Of a stretch of DNA of 11,382 nucleotides, positions 6,333-11,382 are shown piece by piece (position 1 is the first letter of the stretch; each line of letters starts with the position of its first letter). Location of the stretch: NCBI GenBank assembly GCA_002721105.1, contig PBJL01000012.1, positions 1 through 11,382 of the forward strand, in the 5' to 3' direction. The stretch comes from Acidiferrobacteraceae bacterium (GTDB lineage: Bacteria > Pseudomonadota > Gammaproteobacteria > Arenicellales > UBA868). A program made the position numbers and the translations under genes. The notes beneath the pieces were generated by a model that worked only from the letters and a program-made list of their open reading frames with translations, searched no databases and was not told the origin of the DNA.

Positions 6333-7319
6333 TTAATCCTTAATTTCTACGATTGTTCGACCCATTACACTGGAATTGATATAGGCATCAAATGCCTTAG
6401 GTAATTCATTAAATGATATCACTCGACTTGCAATAGTTTCGAGTTTCGAAGGTTTCAATTCATTACTAAGTCGTCGCCAAATTTCATCTCTTAGTTCACA
6501 TGGCGGATTAGAGTTAATTCCTAATATGGACACAGCCCGTAAAATAAAAGGCATTACGGTAGTTTCTAGTTTTGAAGAACTAGCCAAACCAACCGACGCG
6601 ATATTGCCGTGCGGCATTACAGTGCGCGTAATCCACGATAAAATATCACCACCTACATTATCTATAGCGCCAGCCCATCTAGCATGCTCAAGAGCACGCT
6701 CACTCATTTGAAGCTGAGTTCGATCTAGAATATTGTTCGCGCCAATAGCTGTAAGATAACTTATTGCTTCAGTCTTCCCTGTCATTGCCACTACTTCATA
6801 ATTAAGCATCGAAAATAAATTTATGGCAAAACTGCCTACACCTCCAGTCGCGCCCGTAATCAATATTGGCCCATCATCTTTGGTCTGACCATTGATCTCC
6901 ATCTTAATCAGCGCTAGAGCTGCCGTAAATCCGGCCGTTCCAATTGCCATGGCTTCCCTATAACTAAGATTCTCTGGAATCATTACCAGCTTATCAGAGT
7001 TTAGTCGGGCATACTCCGCGTACCCTCCATCTATGGTTTCGGATAAGCCATAACCACAAGCAAGTACGCGATCTCCGGGCTTAAATCGATCGTTAATTGA
7101 ACTAACTACCTCACCAGCAAGATCTATTCCACCATTAACCTTTTGAACTTTGAGGATGCGCCCTTTTCCGGATGCGGCCAAAGCATCCTTATAATTGATT
7201 CCTGAGTAATTCACCTGAATAACGACTTCTCCGGGGGTTAATTGATCGATTTCCATTTCCTCAAAATCGGCCGAAACACCGAGGTCATCCTTATGTATTC
7301 TATATCCAATAAAACGCAT
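6333..7319 (-). CDS. acuI: AcuI/YhdH-type zinc-independent MDR oxidoreductase (acrylyl-CoA reductase-like)
   Basis: A 328-residue NADPH-dependent medium-chain reductase; characterised AcuI and YhdH reduce acrylyl-CoA to propionyl-CoA. Seen here: YSGINYKDALAASGKG (38-53), GIDLAGEV (64-71), the Rossmann glycine motif TGATGGVGS (155-163), RWAGAIDNVGG (214-224), and TTVMPFILRAVSILGINS (253-270), all in the AcuI order. No zinc ligands of classical alcohol dehydrogenases are present. The ATG at 7319 has an AAGG Shine-Dalgarno about 9 nt upstream. It is the first gene of a minus-strand run with thioesterase, P-loop and metA. The gene name follows family resemblance; the true substrate could be another short enoyl-CoA or quinone. 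An acuI homologue alone does not show DMSP catabolism, and no DMSP lyase is visible here. Confidence 0.82.
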   Translation of the reverse strand: MRFIGYRIHKDDLGVSADFEEMEIDQLTPGEVVIQVNYSGINYKDALAASGKGRILKVQKVNGGIDLAGEVVSSINDRFKPGDRVLACGYGLSETIDGGYAEYARLNSDKLVMIPENLSYREAMAIGTAGFTAALALIKMEINGQTKDDGPILITGATGGVGSFAINLFSMLNYEVVAMTGKTEAISYLTAIGANNILDRTQLQMSERALEHARWAGAIDNVGGDILSWITRTVMPHGNIASVGLASSSKLETTVMPFILRAVSILGINSNPPCELRDEIWRRLSNELKPSKLETIASRVISFNELPKAFDAYINSSVMGRTIVEIKD

Positions 7320-7445
7320 AGCTTAATTACCTTAAATGTACAATTTTATTTTTGTATCTGAAGCACTATCTGGGATCAGCATACATTATTGCTATAAAAT
7401 CGCTCAAGATGAATCTAATCCACATAAAACTATGGGAAAAACATC
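7320..7445. promoter_or_regulatory. Divergent promoter region between acuI-like and HIT genes
   Basis: This 126-bp spacer must carry the promoters of both outward-facing genes. On + a TATAAAAT (7393-7400) could be a -10 for the HIT gene, without a convincing -35. On - the best pair is TTGAGC with TATGCT, spaced by about 18 nt, which is weak. No operator palindrome stands out. Confidence 0.35.
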
Positions 7446-7793
7446 ATGAGTGAAGATATTCTCTTTCGAAAAATTATACTGAAAGAAATTCCAGCCGACA
7501 TCATATTTCAAGATGATCGCGTTACTGCGTTCCGTGACATCAATCCACAAGCTCCGACACATATACTAATTGTACCAAACAAATTAATTCCAACTGTTGA
7601 GGATATAACAGATGAAGATGAAGCAGTCCTTGGTCATCTATTCATAGTCGCTAAGAAAGTAGCTGAAATTGAAGGTATCTCAAGCATGGGTTATCGTTTG
7701 ATAGTAAATTGTGGCGACCATGGGCATCAAGAGGTATATCACTTACATATGCACTTGGTAGGTGGGAGATCCCTAGGTAGAATTTTACTCTAG
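7446..7793 (+). CDS. HIT-family nucleotide phosphoramidase (HinT-like)
   Basis: A 115-residue soluble protein of the histidine-triad family, the size of bacterial HinT. The catalytic triad motif is visible as HLHMHLVGG, with His99, His101 and His103. The upstream family features are also present: [22 protein letters not shown] (23-44, the nucleotide-binding half), and [18 protein letters not shown] leading into the triad. HinT enzymes hydrolyse AMP-linked phosphoramidates such as lysyl-AMP adducts. The ATG at 7446 follows a GGGAAA-type site. It is the only + strand gene inside the minus-strand block and ends head-on against the sulfhydrylase gene, leaving 21 nt. A functional link to the sulfur genes is not evident. 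Confidence 0.92.
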   Translation: MSEDILFRKIILKEIPADIIFQDDRVTAFRDINPQAPTHILIVPNKLIPTVEDITDEDEAVLGHLFIVAKKVAEIEGISSMGYRLIVNCGDHGHQEVYHLHMHLVGGRSLGRILL

Positions 7794-7804
7794 AGGGTAA
7801 TTCT
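7779..7804. terminator. Possible weak hairpin between convergent genes
   Basis: AGAATT (7779-7784) pairs with AATTCT (7799-7804), and inside it ACTC (7787-7790) pairs with GGGT (7795-7798, one T-G wobble) around a TAGA loop; two T residues bulge. It overlaps the HIT stop codon and lies between converging stops, where a shared terminator would be expected. The stem is A/T-rich and the following T tract is short, so this is tentative. Confidence 0.25.
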
Positions 7805-7814
7805 TTAACCTTGA

Positions 7815-9101
7815 TTACTCTGATGCTTTTAAAGCTTGATCGATGTCCCAAATAATATCATCGAGAGTCTCAAGTCCAATTGATAAACGAATCATATCTG
7901 GCTTTATACCTGCTTTCATCTGATCCTCTTCAGTCATCTGACGGTGTGTAGTTGTTGCTGGATGAATAACTAAGGTTTTTGCATCTCCTACATTTGCCAA
8001 GTGACTCAAAAACTGGACATTCTCTATGAAACGAGTTCCGGCATTCTTTCCTCCTCGGATTCCAAAGGTTAGGACCCCTCCTGCCCCTCTAGGCAAATAC
8101 TTTTCCACCAAATTTTTATATGCACTGGTCGGTAACCCTGAATAGTTAACCCAACTAACCATAGGATGGTTCTCTAAGAATTCAGCCACGGCCATCGCGT
8201 TGTGACAGTGCCGATCCATCCTTAGAGGTAAGGTTTCAATTCCCTGAAGAAATAAAAAAGCATTAAATGGGCTTAGCGAGGGCCCCATGGTACGAAGAGT
8301 TTCCATTCTAGCTTTCATCGTAAACCCAAAGTCACCAAAAGTTTCGAAAAATCGTATACCATGATAACCCGCAGATGGCTCAGTCATCGCAGGAAAATTT
8401 CCATTGTCCCATGGGAAAGATCCAGACTCAATCAGAACTCCGCCGATCGATGTTCCATGGCCGCCTAGCCATTTAGTTATTGAATGAACAACGATGTCTG
8501 CACCGTAATCGATTGGACGACATAAATAGGGTGTTGCAAAAGTACTATCAATGATTAAAGGTATACCAACAGCATGTGCGATATTTGCAACAGCTTCAAT
8601 ATCCAATACATTATTTAGAGGATTACCAATAATTTCAGCATATAACGCTTTAGTTTTCTTGGTGATTGCGCTGGCAAAATTATTTGGATCTATTGGGTCA
8701 ACAAAATGCGTTGTTATTCCTAGTCGACGAAACCCATAATCGAACTGAGAATATGTGCCCCCATAAAGCGCGTTCGAAGACACTATTTCATCCCCAGATT
8801 CCGCTATTGTAAGTAAAGCAACCATCTGTGCTGCGATACCAGAGCCCACTACTACTGCTGCTCGACCTCCCTCGAGAGTAGCTAAACGCTCCTCAAGCAC
8901 CGCATTGGTGGGATTCATCATTCTAGAGTAAACGTTACCGAACGTCTGTAAATTAAATAGACTTGCAGCGTGATCGACATCATCAAAAACGTATGATGAT
9001 GTTTGATAAATCGGGGTTGCACGAGCGCTAGTTGCAGCGTCGGGCAACTGACCTGCATGCAAACATAATGTCTCAAAACCAAATTTTCGATCAGTGGTCA
9101 T
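7815..9101 (-). CDS. metY: O-acetylhomoserine/O-succinylhomoserine sulfhydrylase
   Basis: A PLP enzyme of the Cys/Met metabolism family that makes homocysteine from an O-acylhomoserine and sulfide. From the ATG at 9101 it has 428 residues, the usual size for MetY. The N terminus FGFETLCLHAGQ (7-18), YQTSSYVFDD (32-41), YSRMMNPT (58-65) and the PLP lysine Lys210 in HSITKWLGGHGT (206-217) are diagnostic. So is the C-terminal block LVIHPATTTHRQM (377-389) ending in IRLSIGLE (404-411). The frame extends open to 9215, but a start there would overlap the upstream gene by about 100 nt and add 38 residues that do not resemble the family. The chosen start leaves 11 nt after the CoA-binding gene. It supplies homocysteine to the Bmt encoded here and uses the MetA product. 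Confidence 0.92.
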   Translation of the reverse strand: MTTDRKFGFETLCLHAGQLPDAATSARATPIYQTSSYVFDDVDHAASLFNLQTFGNVYSRMMNPTNAVLEERLATLEGGRAAVVVGSGIAAQMVALLTIAESGDEIVSSNALYGGTYSQFDYGFRRLGITTHFVDPIDPNNFASAITKKTKALYAEIIGNPLNNVLDIEAVANIAHAVGIPLIIDSTFATPYLCRPIDYGADIVVHSITKWLGGHGTSIGGVLIESGSFPWDNGNFPAMTEPSAGYHGIRFFETFGDFGFTMKARMETLRTMGPSLSPFNAFLFLQGIETLPLRMDRHCHNAMAVAEFLENHPMVSWVNYSGLPTSAYKNLVEKYLPRGAGGVLTFGIRGGKNAGTRFIENVQFLSHLANVGDAKTLVIHPATTTHRQMTEEDQMKAGIKPDMIRLSIGLETLDDIIWDIDQALKASE

Positions 9102-9112
9102 ATCAATAATAT

Positions 9113-9589
9113 CTAGTACACCCACCACTTTGGACGCTTGCTCGATATCACACCTGTCGTAACTCCAAACAAATTTAATCCTCCCATCAGACGAGCATGC
9201 TCGATTTTCATACAACGATTGTAAACAACTTCCATACCACCTGATCGAGCTGTAGTACTTGCCTCATGATTGATAACGCCTAACTGTAGCCATAAAACCC
9301 GCGCCCCCACCTTAACTGCTGCCTTCGCAATAGGTGGCGTCATCTCTGAACGCTGGAAGACATCAACAACATCTATATCTACTTCGGTTGGAATATCTTC
9401 CAAGGCCGGATAACAGATCTCACCAAGAATTGACTGATAATTAGGATTTACTGGAATAATACGATATCCATGATCCTGCAAATATTTGGCGGCAAAATAA
9501 CTAGGGCGCCACCAATTTTTTGATAAACCCACAACTGCTATAACTCTGGTTTGGGAAAGAATTCGTCGAATAGTTTCTATGTCAGACAT
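9113..9589 (-). CDS. CoA-binding domain protein (YccU-like)
   Basis: A 158-residue Rossmann-type protein of the CoA_binding family. The opening strand-loop RVIAVVGLS (15-23), RPS (28-30), IIPVNPNY (44-51), DVVDVFQRSE (73-82), LWLQLGV (99-105) and VVYNRCMKIEH (121-131) are the family landmarks. E. coli YccU belongs here; its physiological role is not settled, though CoA binding is expected of the fold. The ATG at 9589 is preferred to a TTG two codons upstream (9595). It ends 11 nt before the sulfhydrylase start, so the two are surely one transcript. I recall this gene pair being common in alphaproteobacteria. That association hints at sensing or channelling of acyl-CoA for homoserine acylation, which is unproven. 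Confidence 0.87.
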   Translation of the reverse strand: MSDIETIRRILSQTRVIAVVGLSKNWWRPSYFAAKYLQDHGYRIIPVNPNYQSILGEICYPALEDIPTEVDIDVVDVFQRSEMTPPIAKAAVKVGARVLWLQLGVINHEASTTARSGGMEVVYNRCMKIEHARLMGGLNLFGVTTGVISSKRPKWWVY

Positions 9590-9820
9590 TGGCAATCGGT
9601 ATTAGGTCACTTAGAAGAGTTTTTTCTATCTATATTTCAATTAACGGATAAAACAATTTCTCAGCCGGCAAAATCAAGGTATAGTCAATTATATCGAAAT
9701 ATAAAAGCTAACATATGTTTTTGTACATTTTTAAAGTAGTTTTTGCTAGGGAGAATCTATAATGATCCTCACTACCAAAATTCTAACTCTTGACCAATCC
9801 ATTCAATAACCCTTGATCAG
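9590..9820. promoter_or_regulatory. Divergent control region between metY unit and cysteine desulfurase
   Basis: This 231-bp A/T-rich spacer must carry both outward promoters. A perfect TATAAT is present on - at 9688-9693 (for the CoA-binding/metY unit) and another on + at 9758-9763 (for the desulfurase), but neither has a good -35 box, which fits activator-dependent promoters. The + TATAAT overlaps the start region of a possible 15-codon ORF (9762-9809). I see no clear IscR- or CysB-type site. Confidence 0.4.
9762..9809 (+). CDS. Possible 15-codon leader ORF before the cysteine desulfurase
   Basis: AGGGAG (9748-9753) lies 8 nt before an ATG at 9762, a better ribosome binding site than the one before the desulfurase ATG at 9821. 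The frame encodes MILTTKILTLDQSIQ and stops at TAA 9807-9809, 11 nt before the downstream start and in a different frame. It contains no cysteine or methionine run that would indicate attenuation. It could couple translation to the enzyme gene or be chance. The TATAAT at 9758-9763 overlaps its ATG, so it can only be translated if transcription starts further upstream. Confidence 0.25.
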   Translation: MILTTKILTLDQSIQ

Positions 9821-11044
9821 ATGAAAGAACACTACTACCTAGATAACGCTGCAACTACTATGCCGAAACCTGAGTCGGTTTACTTATTTATGGACGAATT
9901 CTTTCGAAAATTTGGCGTGAATCCTGGTCGATCTAGCTATGAATTAGCCGTCGAAGCGGAATTAATGATTGAGCAAACACGTCGCATGCTGAGTCAATTT
10001 TTTGGGTACAAAGGTAATCCATCGAGAGTAACATTCTCAATGAATGCAACAGATTCGATGAATACAGCGTTATTAGGCATAGTACAGCCCGAGGATCATG
10101 TAGTCACTACACGCCTTGAGCACAATGCCGTCTTAAGACCTCTAAATCATTTCGAGCGAGACAAGAAAGTGCGTATAACTCGTGTGAAATCTGATCTGAA
10201 TGGCTATATTGATCCCTCAGACATCAAGCGGAATCTCCATGCGAAAACGCGTGTGGTGGTGATAAATCATGCGTCTAATGTTTTAGGATCATTACAAGAT
10301 ATAGCCGCAATCGGGGAGATTGTCCGTCAGACCGATGCGATACTTGTTGTGGATAGTTGCCAAACAGCAGGTGTAATCCCGATAGAAATGGATGCTTGGG
10401 GTATCGATGTCTTAGTATTTACCGGCCATAAGGGCCTATTTGGCCCGAGTGGCATTGGAGGCATGATAGTGGCCGAAGATGTAGACATTAAACCCACAAA
10501 AACTGGCGGCACTGGGATCGATTCCTTAGCTCCCTTCCATCCAAATGACTATCCACAACGCTTAGAAGCTGGCACAATATCGATACCTGGTATCGCTGGA
10601 ATCCATGCAGCACAAAAATGGTTTGCAAATTTGGCAGAATCAGAAAAAACTGCGTCAACAGCGTCTCACGGAAAAGCGTGTCGAACATCAGTCAACCACA
10701 TACACTCCACGGAGCTCAAACATGTTGGTAAGTTGCTCGATTCGTTCAATGACATGCCAGAGGTTACTATATATGGGCCAAATTCAATCCAACACCCTAG
10801 AGTATCCACCCTGTCAATAAATGTTGGAAACTTACCGGCGGATCAGGTTGGAGCAATGCTAGATGCTGACCACAGAATTTGCGTACGTTCGGGATTACAC
10901 TGTGCACCTATCGTTCACGAAGATCAAAATACTATCCAAAAAAATGGCACAGTAAGATTAGCGCCAGGATTTTTCACTGACGACGAAGATATATGTCATG
11001 TAATTGAGAGCATTCGTCAGATTATCGAATCAAATGTCACTTAA
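9821..11044 (+). CDS. Cysteine desulfurase-like class V aminotransferase (SufS/CsdA type)
   Basis: A PLP enzyme of 407 residues expected to take sulfur from cysteine, giving alanine and an enzyme persulfide. Seen: YLDNAATTMPKP (6-17), HNAVLRPL (101-108), VVDSCQTAG (176-184) with the PLP-contact Asp178, the Schiff-base lysine Lys204 in FTGHKGLFGPSG (200-211), and the persulfide Cys361 in RSGLHCAP (356-363), followed by GTVRLAPGFF (376-385). This short-loop Cys region and overall layout resemble the SufS-like subgroup often annotated as EF2568-type. Residues about 272-294 form an insertion relative to relatives I recall, discussed as a finding. The ATG at 9821 has a poor Shine-Dalgarno. Cysteine synthase follows after 102 nt, so the enzyme may supply sulfur using that cysteine. 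It is not linked to sufBCD or iscU here. Confidence 0.87.
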   Translation: MKEHYYLDNAATTMPKPESVYLFMDEFFRKFGVNPGRSSYELAVEAELMIEQTRRMLSQFFGYKGNPSRVTFSMNATDSMNTALLGIVQPEDHVVTTRLEHNAVLRPLNHFERDKKVRITRVKSDLNGYIDPSDIKRNLHAKTRVVVINHASNVLGSLQDIAAIGEIVRQTDAILVVDSCQTAGVIPIEMDAWGIDVLVFTGHKGLFGPSGIGGMIVAEDVDIKPTKTGGTGIDSLAPFHPNDYPQRLEAGTISIPGIAGIHAAQKWFANLAESEKTASTASHGKACRTSVNHIHSTELKHVGKLLDSFNDMPEVTIYGPNSIQHPRVSTLSINVGNLPADQVGAMLDADHRICVRSGLHCAPIVHEDQNTIQKNGTVRLAPGFFTDDEDICHVIESIRQIIESNVT

Positions 11045-11146
11045 TCGCGCAAGGAGGCTGTGACAAAATAGAAAGAAGAATACTTTTTTATGACAAAACA
11101 TTTCATTCAAAAAAATGATGAAAATCTTTCGAGGGCAGGTGACGTT

Positions 11147-11382
11147 ATGAATGTACACGACAGTGTAATTGATCTAGTAGGCAATACGCCGCTCGTCAAA
11201 CTCAACAATATTGTTACGCCTGACATGGCAACAGTTTTCGCGAAAATGGAGACTTTGAATCCAACAGGCTCCGTCAAGGATCGAATGGCTATAAATATGG
11301 TTAAAAGAGCCGAGGAGTCTGGGAAGCTAAAACCAGGCGGTACTATTGTTGAGAGTACTTCAGGGAATACAGGTCTTGGATT
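11147..11382 (+). CDS. cysK: Cysteine synthase (O-acetylserine sulfhydrylase), N-terminal part
   Basis: A beta-family PLP enzyme that makes cysteine from O-acetylserine and sulfide; the first 78 residues are present and the gene runs off the end of the window. [12 protein letters not shown] (8-19), the PLP lysine Lys44 in [11 protein letters not shown] (38-48), and the phosphate/substrate loop ESTSGNTG (69-76) are unambiguous. The ATG at 11147 has AGGTG about 5 nt upstream and places GNTP at the usual distance from the N terminus. An in-frame ATG at 11090 would add 19 residues and cannot be excluded. CysK and CysM cannot be separated from this part, and a cystathionine beta-synthase relative is less likely. 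It is probably cotranscribed with the preceding desulfurase gene. Confidence 0.9.
   Translation, partial: MNVHDSVIDLVGNTPLVKLNNIVTPDMATVFAKMETLNPTGSVKDRMAINMVKRAEESGKLKPGGTIVESTSGNTGLG

Noticed and set aside
9102..9215. N-terminal 38-residue extension of the sulfhydrylase frame up to 9215
   Set aside because: It overlaps the CoA-binding gene by about 100 nt, and the extra residues do not resemble the family; the ATG at 9101 gives the normal length.

Overview
The window looks like a piece of an AT-rich pseudomonadotal (proteobacterial) chromosome. By eye G+C is about 40%. The best guess is an alphaproteobacterium: a group I intron in tRNA-Arg(CCU) is known from Agrobacterium, and the MetA subtype, Bmt, and the CoA-binding protein/O-acylhomoserine sulfhydrylase pair fit that group. 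No 16S rRNA or other decisive marker is present, so a gammaproteobacterium remains possible.

Positions 1-1740, mostly + strand: the C-terminal end of a sugar-type ABC transporter permease; a small dimeric alpha/beta-barrel protein with its own promoter; a tRNA-Arg(CCU) gene split after the anticodon by a 217-nt self-splicing-type group I intron; and an RDD-family membrane protein. The intron is the clearest unusual object. Its P1, P2, P3, P7, P8 and P9 helices can be drawn by hand.

Positions 1763-7319, all - strand: two transcription groups. The upstream one runs acuI-like reductase, hotdog thioesterase, P-loop NTPase of unknown role, metA-type homoserine O-acyltransferase, with junctions of 2, 25 and 2 nt. 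The downstream one is betaine-homocysteine methyltransferase then glutathione synthetase, with its own good promoter and a leader of about 130 nt.

Positions 7446-9589: a HIT-family protein on + converges on an O-acylhomoserine sulfhydrylase on -. The sulfhydrylase is preceded by a YccU-type CoA-binding protein. A 231-bp divergent spacer follows, then a SufS/CsdA-type cysteine desulfurase and the start of cysteine synthase, both on +.

Taken together the window is a sulfur amino-acid neighbourhood. Cysteine synthase makes cysteine and the desulfurase mobilises its sulfur. MetA activates homoserine, the sulfhydrylase converts the ester to homocysteine directly with sulfide, Bmt methylates homocysteine to methionine using betaine, and GshB completes glutathione. 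No metB or metC is visible here. The P-loop NTPase coupled to metA is the least understood protein in the set.
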